Assembly: GCA_964036315.1 (NCBI GenBank)
Contig: OZ038480.1
Location: 13,274,805-13,338,804, forward strand
Direction: 5' to 3'
DNA: 64,000 bases
Source of the DNA: Acanthosepion esculentum
Taxonomy: Eukaryota > Mollusca > Cephalopoda > Sepiida > Sepiidae
Positions 52,850 to 63,768 of this stretch are shown piece by piece. Position 1 is the first letter of the stretch. Every line of letters starts with the position of its first letter. A program made the translations under genes and the position numbers. Below the pieces are notes generated by a model. That model ran no database searches, was not told the origin of the DNA, and saw nothing but the letters and a program-made list of their open reading frames with translations.

Positions 52850-53310
52850 TTGACTGTCTGGTAGGTCCATGTGTTCTCACACCTCATCTTACAGGAGCTG
52901 TCTGCAGGGAATTTATTTCGAATTTCTAGACCTGCTAGTGGATGTACCCCTGTTAATACGAAAACTCATGTGGTTTATGCCTGCTGGGGCACCAGCACAT
53001 TTCAGTCAGATTGTTCGTGATGCACAGGCTGACATCTACCATGAAAGATAGAGAAGTAGGGGAGGACCGTTTCCATGGCCTGCATGTTCCTCTCCCCACA
53101 CACACACCGACATCAATCATTTGGATTTTTATCTCCGGAGCCACCTAATGGTTTATGTATCAGACAGTAATAATGCAGAGACGCTTCATCAATGTGTCAT
53201 GGGGGCCTACCGAACCATTTGACACCGTGTGTGAGCCAGTCAACGATCCGACGGGTGGATGCATGTGTAGCAGCAAGAGGAGGACATTTTGAACATTTGT
53301 TATAAGTTGC
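52850..53310 (+). pseudogene. Mariner-superfamily DDE transposase pseudogene
   Basis: [20 protein letters not shown] and FMPAGAPAHFSQIVRDAQ end at 53,049. After a frameshift HTDINHLDFYLRSHLMVYV and EDILN follow. It matches the common insect/mollusc transposase form (RxxMWFMHDGAPAHFS ... PDLxPLDFFLWGHLKS). The catalytic Asp of HDGAPAH is Ala here (GCT at 52,983-52,985). Dead. Confidence 0.8.
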
Positions 53311-53750
53311 TATGTTGAGGTTCAAGGATGGCCTTTTGGAGATAAGTTTTATATTTGTTACTTAATTATTTTTTCGAAGATTGCTTAAAAAAATATTTGT
53401 TTAGTTTCCGGTTTGGGCTTTGTTTAATAATGTTACATTATCTACGTTGCATATAGTGCGTGTATTTGCATTTTTAATTGTTTAGAAGATATTGCTTTTT
53501 AGTTTTTGATCCTGTGTATATTTTGTTTGTAATCTTCCGATTATACAGTGACTTTGTATATTAAATTATTTTGCAAGCAATTGCCATTTAAGGGGAATTA
53601 GTGCTTCTCTCTCCGGTTACAGTCGAATTTGTTTTTTGCTGGTGTTTTGTTGGCTATTTTTCTGTTATGATTTCTTTATTATTTGTGCCCTGTTTTCAGT
53701 GCAGTTAGAGCTGATTTTTATTGTTTCTGTTGAAACATCTCTATCTCTCT
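53311..53750. other. Unassigned T-rich sequence
   Basis: Nothing recognised. Confidence 0.4.
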
Positions 53751-53752
53751 CT

Positions 53753-53817
<65 letters not shown>

Positions 53818-53818
53818 C
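53753..53818. repeat. (CA)n(TA)n microsatellite
   Basis: About 25 CA then 7 TA. Confidence 0.97.
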
Positions 53819-53894
53819 TAATAATAAAATTATTGTTAATCTATATGGAATTTCCAAGAGGATATAGATCCCTTGAGAGCTCTATGTCAAAGAC

Positions 53895-54462
53895 TGTTAT
53901 GGGAACCTACCCATAATAGTAATGGACTATCCCGTACACCGTAAATACTGCACCTCAAGATCCAGCAGTAGTGTGAGTCAGTCCTTTTGGACGTCTCAGC
54001 TATTCGGTCGAACTCTCTGCCTCTGAGGCAGAGGGGAACTCTCTGACTCTGGGCAGGGAGGAACCCGGACGAGGCTCTGCCCTTCGGCGGAGCCTCGTTC
54101 GGGGAGTTTGACCAACCCGATCCCGTTTATACGGGTTCTACGGGCAAATTTTGCCTGAGCCTACGGGCTCGGAAAGCCCACATTAAACCGGCCTTGTGCC
54201 ACATTCGACACACGTGGGCGTGTTAATGAATATAGTGAGAGTCAGTGAGTGAGTCAATCAGAGACAGAGTCGCGTCAGACGATTACTGTAAGACATTGGA
54301 ATAGTGATACTGGTCGAGACAACATAGTTCTCTCTAACCTGACCTGATTGTTATTACTAACACTTCTACTCTTTTTTACATATATTCTATCTATAATATA
54401 TCTGTGTTATTCCATTGCCTTTGTTCGAGTTATTTTTCATTGGTTCTACCTGGACCATAACA
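53895..54462 (+). mobile_element. Solo LTR with perfect 5-bp target duplication
   Basis: Starts TGTTATGGGAACC, ends GGACCATAACA: 8-bp inverted termini TGTTATGG/CCATAACA. It is flanked by AAGAC at 53,890-53,894 and AAGAC at 54,463-54,467. Length 568 bp. The centre (53,990-54,220) is GC-rich with strong hairpins, such as GACGAGGCTC/GAGCCTCGTT. It is followed by GTCAGTGAGTGAGTCAATC. The GC-rich part has a second copy at 1,290-1,530. No internal domain is present. Confidence 0.9.
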
Positions 54463-55000
54463 AAGACGAAGCAAAAATTATTACATAATGAAAAAGAAAC
54501 ACTTAAAAAACCATAGGTGATATTTATTTCATTGAAGTCGATAAAAAAACAGTGTCAAATCTTCAGACTTGTAAATCAAATGGGAATGGAAATATCCACT
54601 CCTGGTTTAAAAATTAAGAATAGTGATTTCATACTGAGAGAGTTGGGGAGGGGAAAGATGTAAATTTATTATCGTTTAGGAACGGGGGAGGAATTGCAGT
54701 GTATACATGAGTTGACAGTGAGAACAAAATAGTTTGTCTCAGTTGTATCAATTGACATTAGGACCGGTGGTGACCTAATTTAACACCCGGAATGTGGACA
54801 TAAGTCTTTACATAAGATAGCAGTTAAGAATACATGAAATTAAAGGGTAAATAAAATTAATTAATTACATATATATAATTAGTGATCATTAGTGCTTAGC
54901 TGGCAAAGTAAGATTGGTATATATGCCTGTACTTATACGTTTTTTTTATTTTTCTTATTCAGTTATTTTTTATATTTAGTTTTCATTTATTTATATATAT
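54463..55000. other. Unassigned AT-rich sequence
   Basis: No gene recognised. Confidence 0.4.
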
Positions 55001-55001
55001 A

Positions 55002-55002
<1 letters not shown>

Positions 55003-55069
<67 letters not shown>

Positions 55070-55155
55070 GTGTATGTATGTATGTATATATATATATATA
55101 TATATGCATACGAGTATATATATATATATATATACAAACATATTTATATATGATG

Positions 55156-55227
<72 letters not shown>
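55003..55227. repeat. Long interrupted (TA)n array
   Basis: More than 200 bp of TA with GTATGTATG, GCATACGAG and ACAAACATA islands. Confidence 0.97.
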
Positions 55228-55230
<3 letters not shown>

Positions 55231-55556
55231 GAAATGAACAAAGTCCGACAATTATTTTAAGACATTTTTATGTTTAACATTCTATTTATAGATCCAAATA
55301 TTTAAGTAAAAAGAAAAGGAATTTTTCGTCAGGAATCGAACCTGTATCTCTGTTAGCAAGGTCGATTTTATTGTCTTTAAACTACTACTGTCGAAGGACG
55401 AATATTTTCTATGAAATATGAATATTTGAATATTTTCTATGAAAAATTTCTCGGACATTCAGGCTGATAAATGTTGTTTTATACTGTTTATTATAAACAG
55501 AGCATTTACTTAAATATTTGTATCTATAAAAAAGAATGTATAACCATAAAAATGTC

Positions 55557-55560
<4 letters not shown>
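55228..55560. mobile_element. SINE-G pieces in opposite orientation
   Basis: 55,228-55,320: inverted tail (AATGAAATGAACAAAGTCCG, AAATATTTAAGTAAA). 55,320-55,395: inverted, decayed head (CAGGAATCGAACCTGTATC). 55,395-55,560: forward tail with an internal duplication of TGAATATTTTCTATGAAA. It is arranged like the inverted pairs at 5.5 and 43.5 kb. Confidence 0.75.

Positions 55561-55600
<40 letters not shown>
55560..55600. repeat. (TA)n microsatellite
   Basis: About 19 TA. Confidence 0.97.
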
Positions 55601-55601
<1 letters not shown>

Positions 55602-56160
55602 GCTTGCTACTCGTTTTCGAGGATACTCATCTAGTAGGGTTGGCTAAAGAATCCCTATTGCAGACGCACATTTGTGTTTGTCCAACATCGACAGGGACAA
55701 ACTGCAGTTTATACTGCAACTATAGCGGGAGAGAGCCTGCTATCTAGCGTAATCAACAAGTGTTCCATCTACCCAATTTCACTCCCAAGGCTTGGGTCAA
55801 CCCGTAGTATGATTTCCAGGCACTTTCCAGAGGTGCCGCGGCGGTTGGTGTTTATAGAATTATAGAATTATTATCCATTATTAATAATGAACTAAGCCAA
55901 CCACATTGCCTAAATACCCAGGATATATCATCTATGAAACTAAAATAATAAGCAACTTATTTCAAGCCAAAACATAAAGCCATGATGACGGTTGCCGATA
56001 ACTGAAAGCGCTCGGCAAAACACCATCGACTAGGGTCTTATTTCAACGACTTAGATTCAAATATTAAAAAAAAAATTGCGAGAAAGCAAGAAAAAAAAAA
56101 CACAAAAAAAAAAGATTATTAAACGGCAAAAGTTCCGTAGTCTGTAATAACTCATGCCTT
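55601..56160. other. Unassigned sequence
   Basis: A GC-moderate block 55,610-55,850, then A-runs. The 63-codon frame at 55,674-55,865 has no motif. Confidence 0.35.
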
Positions 56161-56161
56161 A

Positions 56162-56199
<38 letters not shown>

Positions 56200-56200
56200 G

Positions 56201-56266
<66 letters not shown>

Positions 56267-56270
56267 CCAC

Positions 56271-56362
<92 letters not shown>

Positions 56363-56470
56363 ATGTTAGTGGTTAATATACACACATATATATACATATA
56401 TATATATATAAAATATATAAATACATACAGATACATACATACACATACATATATATATATATATATATAT
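56162..56470. repeat. (TA)n arrays with an inverted repeat
   Basis: TTAACCACTAATATTATA at about 56,264 and TATAATGTTAGTGGTTAA at about 56,361 flank a 75-bp TA core as inverted arms; further TA/CATA runs lie on both sides. Confidence 0.95.
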
Positions 56471-56593
56471 TGATTCCAAGAGGATAGAACTCAATTCCCA
56501 GGACAGAGTTATGTCTGATGAATTGGATCGTAATTGCGATTCCAACGTAATAAATTATAACCATGGAATATTAGTGTTTAAGCCTTTTTATTA

Positions 56594-56600
<7 letters not shown>
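56470..56600 (+). mobile_element. Repeat family with CTGATGA and long helix II, copy 2
   Basis: TTCCAAGAGGATAGAACTCA, TCCCAGGACAGAG, CTGATGA (56,515-56,521), hairpin TTGGATCGT...GCGATTCCAA, GTAATAAATTATAACCATGG. Same as 38,700-38,870. Confidence 0.65.

Positions 56601-56660
<60 letters not shown>
56600..56660. repeat. (TA)n(GT)n microsatellite
   Basis: TA about 15 then GT about 16. Confidence 0.97.
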
Positions 56661-56667
<7 letters not shown>

Positions 56668-56814
56668 TGTTTGTAACAAGATTTATTTATTTATATGCTA
56701 AGAAAAATATTCATATTTAATATAGTGTTATATGAAAATATAATGAAAACTTTATATGTCTGAGAAAAGGCTTGGCTTTTGTATGCAGTTTCGTGTTTTT
56801 ATGTCTGTGTGTGC

Positions 56815-56833
56815 TGCGCGCATGCGCGACGGC

Positions 56834-56876
<43 letters not shown>

Positions 56877-57126
56877 CTCATAAATCGGCACGCACATTTA
56901 TAAATGGTAGAAGTGAGGGTGATACTAAAGATAAGAGATAAGTCTAATAAACAACTCAGTCCGTTATCAACAAATCCCCACAAATATAAACGCGCCAAGC
57001 AAGTGATTTGCATATACAAAGCCTTCTTTTGTATGAAGCCACCTTGTCATCGCAGTCCGGGACGTGCACCGGAAGTTTACGCCCATCTCTCTGCGCATGC
57101 TTATACTTTTTCTAGCGCCATATTTC
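56815..57126. promoter_or_regulatory. Candidate TATA-less promoter motif cluster
   Basis: TGCGCGCATGCGCG (56,815-56,828, NRF-1-like), a (GT)n tract (56,837-56,872), ACCGGAAGT (57,068-57,076, ETS), TGCGCATGC (57,092-57,100, NRF-1 half) and on the minus strand GAAATATGGCGC (57,114-57,126, YY1-like). ETS + NRF-1 + YY1 is a classic housekeeping promoter set. No following exon is recognised on either strand. Confidence 0.35.
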
Positions 57127-57411
57127 ACGAATGATCTCTGATCCCGAAAAGTTATGAAATTTTGGGATGAACGAATCGACATTAAATTTCTTTCTTTTGT
57201 TCATTTTTAATTTGAATTTCTTGCGCTTGAGTTCACTTTAGAATTTAAGTTAAAAATGAGACGGTGTATTGATGGTGTTAATTCTTTTGAATTTTTTAGA
57301 ATTCTCAAATTTTTCTTGTAGCTATTATTTTTTTTAAATATTGACATTTAAATTGAAAATTTACACAGTGGTTTATTCTTAAATTTTTATTGTTCGGTTC
57401 AGTTCTTTTTT
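57127..57411. other. Unassigned AT-rich sequence
   Basis: Nothing recognised. Confidence 0.4.
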
Positions 57412-57805
57412 TCTGGTTTGGTTTGGTTTGTTTTGTTTTACGGCATATCCAACTCAATGGTTTATTTAATGCTGACAAGATTTTATTGCTGGTAATTTAT
57501 TTTATTTTTTCAAAAATGTATTTCTGGTAATATTTTTCTTTTTAAAAAATGTACTGCCGGTAATAATTTTTCAAAAAGATATTGCTGATATTAAAACCTA
57601 TTTTTATACTTTCATAGTATTTTGACCCCATTTTGGGTGGTGGTGGGGTTAGCTATTTGCCCATAATTGGAACCCTGACTGATGCTACCGCCTTGTCAGG
57701 TTGGACCTGGGAACACCAACAATTAAGAGATCTTTCCATACTCCTCAACACCTCCTGATCAAAGGCCTTGCTGGCGGATGTAATTTATCGTCTTACCCAG
57801 GATAG
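57412..57805 (+). repeat. Rep-A, copy 6
   Basis: GGTTTGGTTTGTTTTGTTTT, ACGGCATATCCAACTCAATG, four TGCTGGTAAT-type units, GCCCATAATTGGAACCCTGA, GGACCTGGGAACACCAACAA, CTCCTGATCAAAGGCC and one terminal module (GTAATTTATCGTCTTACCCA). Confidence 0.8.
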
Positions 57806-58145
57806 GTATATTACTGTGTTTAAATTATTTTAAAATAATATTAAAAAAAAAATTAAAAACGAAATAAAAATACGCAGAGAAAGGTTCGTCGAAGCGATTG
57901 GAGCCGCAAATTGCATGAAAGTTTTACGTCCTCGAATTGTTGTTAGCAAGCTCACCTCTCATATTATTACTTTTTTGCTCATCATAGACTGCATGTTTTA
58001 TTTTGACCTTGTGCCCGACTAGCTATGAGCCCGAGGGCTGAACTGTTAAAGAGAAAGCGCATAGAAATGCGTGTTTCTTTGTTTCTAACTATGGACTGAA
58101 AATAGATATTGTAATGGAGACAAAGAGAACGGGATTTTAGGCGAG
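57806..58145. other. Unassigned sequence
   Basis: No coding or repeat match seen. Confidence 0.4.
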
Positions 58146-58149
58146 GGAG

Positions 58150-61110
58150 AAAGAGAGGAGGAAAAGTCGAGTAGAAAGAAAAGAAAGAAGTTGAATTATG
58201 AAGAATGAAAAGAACGAAGTTGATCTATGAAGAAAGAAAAGAAAGAATTTGACCTATGAAGAAAGAAAAGAACAAAGTTGATCTATGAAGAAAGAAAAGA
58301 AAGAATTTGAAATATGAAAAAAGAAAAGAAAGAAGTTGAATCATGAAGAATGAAAAGAAAGAAGTTGATCTATGAAGAAAGAAAAGAAAGAAGTTGAATC
58401 ATGAAGAAAGAAAAGAAAGAAGATGAATTATGAAGAAAGGAAGGAAAGAAGTTGAATTATGAAGAAAGAAAAAGAAGTTGAATCATGAAGAATGAAAAGA
58501 AAGAAGTTGATCTATGAAGAAAGAAAAGAAAGAAGTTGATCTATGAAAAAAGAAAAGAAAGAAGTTGAATCATGAAGAAAGAAAAGAAAGAAGATGAATT
58601 ATGAAGAAAGAAAGGAAGTTGAATTATGAAGAAAGGAAAGAAAGAAGTTAAATTATGAAGAAAGAAAAGAACGAAGTTGATCTATGAAGAAAGAAAAGAA
58701 AGAATTTGACCTATGAAGAAAGAAAAGAAAGAATTTGACCTATGAAGAAAGAAAAGAACGAAGTTGATCTATGAAGAAAGAAAAGAAAGAATTTGACCTA
58801 TGAAGAAAGAAAAGAAAGAATTTGACCTATGAAGAAAGAAAAGAACGAAGTTGATCTATGAAGAAAGAAAAGAAAGAATTTGACCTATGAAGAAAGAAAA
58901 GAACGAAGTTGATCTATGAAGAAAGAAAAGAAAGAATTTGAAATATGAAAAAAGAAAAGAAAGAAGTTGAATCATGAAGAATGAAAAGAAAGAAGTTGAT
59001 CTATGAAGAAAGAAAAGAAAGAATTTGAAATATGAAAAAAGAAAAGAAAGAAGTTGAATCATGAAGAAAGAAAAGAAAGAAGATGAATTATGAAGAAAGG
59101 AAGGAAAGAAGTTGAATTATGAAGAAAGAAAAGAACGAAGTTGATCTATGAAGAAAGAAAAGAAAGAATTTGACCTATGAAGAAAGAAAAGAAAGAAGTT
59201 GACCTATGAAGAAAGAAAAGAACGAAGTTGATCTATGAAGAAAGAAAAGAAAGAATTTGACCTATGAAGAAAGAAAAGAACGAAGTTGATCTATGAAGAA
59301 AGAAAAGAAAGAATTTGAAATATGAAAAAAGAAAAGAAAGAAGTTGAATCATGAAGAATGAAAAGAAAGAAGTTGATCTATGAAGAAAGAAAAGAAAGAA
59401 TTTGAAATATGAAAAAAGAAAAGAAAGAAGTTGAATCATGAAGAAAGAAAAGAAAGAAGATGAATTATGAAGAAAGGAAGGAAAGAAGTTGAATTATGAA
59501 GAAAGAAAAGAACGAAGTTGATCTATGAAGAAAGAAAAGAAAGAATTTGACCTATGAAGAAAGAAAAGAAAGAAGTTGACCTATGAAGAAAGAAAAGAAC
59601 GAAGTTGATCTATGAAGAAAGAAAAGAAAGAATTTGACCTATGAAGAAAGAAAAGAACGAAGTTGATCTATGAAGAAAGAAAAGAAAGAATTTGAAATAT
59701 GAAAAAAGAAAAGAAAGAAGTTGAATCATGAAGAATGAAAAGAAAGAAGTTGATCTATGAAGAAAGAAAAGAAAGAATTTGAAATATGAAAAAAGAAAAG
59801 AAAGAAGTTGAATCATGAAGAAAGAAAAGAAAGAAGATGAATTATGAAGAAAGGAAAGAAAGAAGTTGAATTATGAAGAAAGAAAAGAACGAAGTTGATC
59901 TATGAAGAAAGAAAAGAAAGAATTTGACCTATGAAGAAAGAAAAGAAAGAAGTTGATCTATGAAGAAAGAAAAGAACGAAGTTGATCTATGAAGAAAGAA
60001 AAGAAAGAATTTGACCTATGAAGAAAGAAAAGAACGAAGTTGATCTATGAAGAAAGAAAAGAAAGAATTTGAAATATGAAAAAAGAAAAGAAAGAAGTTG
60101 AATCATGAAGAATGAAAAGAAAGAAGTTGATCTATGAAGAAAGAAAAGAAAGAATTTGAAATATGAAAAAAGAAAAGAAAGAAGTTGAATCATGAAGAAA
60201 GAAAAGAAAGAAGATGAATTATGAAGAAAGGAAAGAAAGAAGTTGAATTATGAAGAAAGAAAAGAACGAAGTTGATCTATGAAGAAAGAAAAGAAAGAAT
60301 TTGACCTATGAAGAAAGAAAAGAAAGAAGTTGATCTATGAAGAAAGAAAAGAACGAAGTTGATCTATGAAGAAAGAAAAGAAAGAATTTGACCTATGAAG
60401 AAAGAAAAGAACGAAGTTGATCTATGAAGAAAGAAAAGAAAGAATTTGAAATATGAAAAAAGAAAAGAAAGAAGTTGAATCATGAAGAATGAAAAGAAAG
60501 AAGTTGATCTATGAAGAAAGAAAAGAAAGAATTTGAAATATGAAAAAAGAAAAGAAAGAAGTTGAATCATGAAGAAAGAAAAGAAAGAAGATGAATTATG
60601 AAGAAAGGAAAGAAAGAAGTTGAATTATGAAGAAAGAAAAGAACGAAGTTGATCTATGAAGAAAGAAAAGAAAGAATTTGAAATATGAAAAAAGAAAAGA
60701 AAGAAGTTGAATCATGAAGAAAGAAAAGAAAGGAAGTTGAATTATGAAGAAAGGAAAGAAAGAAGTTGAATTATGAAGAAAGAAAAGAACGAAGTTGATC
60801 TATGAAGAAAGAAAAGAAAGAATTTGACCTATGAAGAAAGAAAAGAAAGAAGTTGACCTATGAAGAAAGAAAAGAACGAAGTTGATCTATGAAGAAAGAA
60901 AAGAAAGAATTTGACCTATGAAGAAAGAAAAGAAAGAAGTTGAACTATGAAGAAAAAAAAGAAAGAATTTGAACTATGAAGGAAGAAAAGAAAGAATTTG
61001 AACTATGAAGGAAGAAAAGAAAGAAGTTGAACTATGAAGGAAGAAATGAAGTTGAACTATGAAAAAAGAAAAGAAAGAAGTTGAACTATGAAGAAAAAAA
61101 AAAGAAAGAA
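58150..61110. repeat. 29-bp purine satellite with 377-bp higher-order unit
   Basis: Monomer ATGAAGAAAGAAAAGAAAGA + AGTTGATCT (29 bp) with variants at the last seven bases (TTGAATC, TTGACCT, TTGAAAT). From about 58,690 to 60,640 the pattern of variants repeats every 377 bp (13 x 29): identical reading frames begin at 58,856, 59,233, 59,610, 59,987 and 60,364 on the minus strand. Both edges are irregular. The 68-codon frames (FLFSYFKFFLFF) are satellite translations. Confidence 0.98.
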
Positions 61111-62035
61111 AATTTCTTTAAAAAAGTGTGACTTATGAGCTTCCTTTATTTCTTTTTTTGAATTTTTTTTCGAATTGGCACCAATATTCGCTGCTTCCTC
61201 CTCCGAACAAAGAAACAAAAATCTTTAATGCTGAATTAAAGACCATCTCATGATTCAAAAGGACTTTTCGACTTCGAAATTCCTTTTATTTGGCCTTTTG
61301 CCATTCTAAGCGAAATGTAAAAAATATCTACAAAAATTATTATGTAGTTTTATTACATGAACCCGTCGAAACTGTTCTTCTGCATAATGTTAGAGAAATC
61401 TACAAAGCGTCTTTATTTAGAATCTTATTTCTTGTGCAGATTCCTTAACACATGTTTATAGAAAGATGATAATTTTATTTTATCTTACCAATTTTTTATT
61501 AATAAAATCGGTACTCTGAGTTTTAACCTGGTTAAAAGTGAAACCAAGGGAGTGTGTCAGGGAAGTTTAGTCAGGTGAAGATGCAGTAGGTGCAAGCATG
61601 TAGGTTCGAATTGAGTAGTGATTGAAGGAAGTTTTTACACAAATATGAAGGAAATATAAAGCAAATTCAGTCAATATGTTTCGATGATTTCCCAGAAAAA
61701 TACCATTTTCTGGATAAGTAGTTTGATGCGTTTACTGCATAAAAACCTATATTTTTACAAATGTGATGAAGGCAGGATGTGGATTTGCGATTCAGGGTCT
61801 TTTCTGAAAGTTCAAATTGTCATTTTGTTCGCATCAATGGTATTTGCTTATACTCTAAGCTTCTGTTAATCTTGTACAAAGCTGCATCACTAAGACAACA
61901 AAAGATGAGGCTCGTTTCTATCACGTTACAAGAACCAAGGGTGTCAGTTCAGCATAACGGTTATGGGTTTCCAAAATAGAAATCTCCACGGAAAAATTAG
62001 AATCGAGGTTCCAAAATCAAATTTTGAACACTACG
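61111..62035. other. Unassigned sequence between two satellites
   Basis: Two small frames (61,684-61,869 and 61,779-61,979) overlap; neither has a motif. Confidence 0.4.
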
Positions 62036-62037
62036 CA

Positions 62038-63768
62038 CTAACGCCTCGTTTCTATTACCAGCCAATAATGACCCCTTTCGTTCACTAAGCACTAATGCCC
62101 CATTTTGATTACTATGCACTAATGCCTCCTGAAACTATTTGTTCATTACACACTAATGCAACGTTTAGCTCATTATCCACTAATGCCTCCGTTCATTCAC
62201 TACGCAATAATGATCCGTTTCGCTCACTAGTTTCCCGTCTCGCTCACTACGCACTAATGCCTCGTTTCGCTCACCAGCCACGATCATTTCACTGCCCACT
62301 AATGCCCCGATTCGCTCACATTAATGACGTCTTTCCTTCACTCCACACGAATGGCCCGTTTCGCACACTAGGCACAAATGCATCGCCTTATTACGCATTA
62401 AAACCTCGTTTTGCTCACTTCACACTAATAACTCCTTTCGCTCACCAGCGACGATCATTTCACTGCCCACTAGTGCCCCCGATTCGTTCAGTAGAAACTA
62501 ATGTCTCATTTTGCTTACAACATGCTAATTATCCATTACGCTCACTACACAGTAATGTACCGTTTCGTTCACTACACACTAATGCCCCGTTACGCTCACT
62601 ACACACTAATGTCCAGTTACGCTCACTACACACTAATGTCCAGTTACGCTCAATACGCACTAATGCTCCGTTTCGTTCACTACGCACTAATGCCCCGTTT
62701 CGCTCACTATACACTAATGCCAGGTTACGCTTACTACACACTAATGTCCTTGTTACGCTCACTACACACTAATGGCCCGTTAAGATCAATACGCAGTAAT
62801 GCTCCGTTTGGTTCACTACGGACTAATGCCCCGTTTCGTTCACTACACACTAATGCCCTGTTTTGTTCACTACACACTAATGCTCCATTTCGTTCACTAC
62901 GCACTAATGCCCCGTTTCGTTCACTATACACTAATGCCTCGTTACGCTTACTACACACTAATGCCCCGTTTTGTTCACTACACATTATTGCCCCGTTACG
63001 CTCACTACACACTAATGTCCTTGTTACGCTCACTACACACTAATGGCCCGTTAAGATCAATACGCAGTAATGCTCCGTTTGGTTCACTACGGACTAATGC
63101 TCCGTTTCGTTCACTACACACTAATGCCCTGTTTTGTTCACTACACACTAATGCCCCGTTTCGTTCACTATACACTAATGCCTCGTTACGCTTACTACAC
63201 ACTAATGCCCCGTTTTGTTCACTACACATTATTGCCCCGTTACGCTCACTACACACTAATGTCCTTGTTACGCTCACTACACACTAATGGCCCGTTAAGA
63301 TCAATACGCAGTAATGCTCCGTTTGGTTCACTACGGAGTAATGCCCCGTTTCGTTCACTACACACTAATGCCCTGTTTTGTTCACTACACACTAATGCTC
63401 CGTTTCATTCACTACGCACTAATGCCCCGTTTCGTTCACTATACACTAATGCCTCGTTACGCTTACTACACACTAATGCCCCGTTTTGTTCACTACACAT
63501 TATTGCCCCGTTACGCTCACTACACACTAATGTCCTTGTTACGCTCACTACACACTAATGGCCCGTTACGATCACTACGCACTAATGCTCCGTTTCGTTC
63601 ACTACGGAGTAATGCCCCGTTTTGTTCACTACACACTAATGCCCCGTTTCTTTCACTACGCACTGCTCCGTTTCGTTCACTACGTTCTAATGCTCCGCTT
63701 CGTTCACTATACATTAATGCCCCGTTACGCTTACTACACACTAATGCCCCGTTTTGTTCACTACAAGA
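62038..63768. repeat. 27-bp satellite with 244/271-bp higher-order structure
   Basis: Monomer GTTCACTACACACTAATGCC + CCGTTTC (27 bp). The landmark TAAGATCAATACGCAGTAAT occurs at 62,781, 63,052 and 63,296, with a variant at 63,567: steps of 271, 244 and 271. 27 is a multiple of 3, so the array is open in several frames, giving nine-residue peptides (RSLHTNAPF on plus, VCSERNGAL on minus). One 28-bp monomer per higher-order unit (TAATGTCCTTGTTACGC) shifts the frame and ends each frame. Left edge units are more diverged. Confidence 0.97.

Noticed and set aside
58856..60570. Five identical 68-codon minus-strand frames
   Set aside because: Translations of the 377-bp higher-order purine satellite.
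62095..62772. 225-codon open frame in the 27-bp satellite
   Set aside because: It is a by-product of a monomer length divisible by three; equivalent frames exist on the other strand and in other phases, and each ends at the 28-bp monomer.
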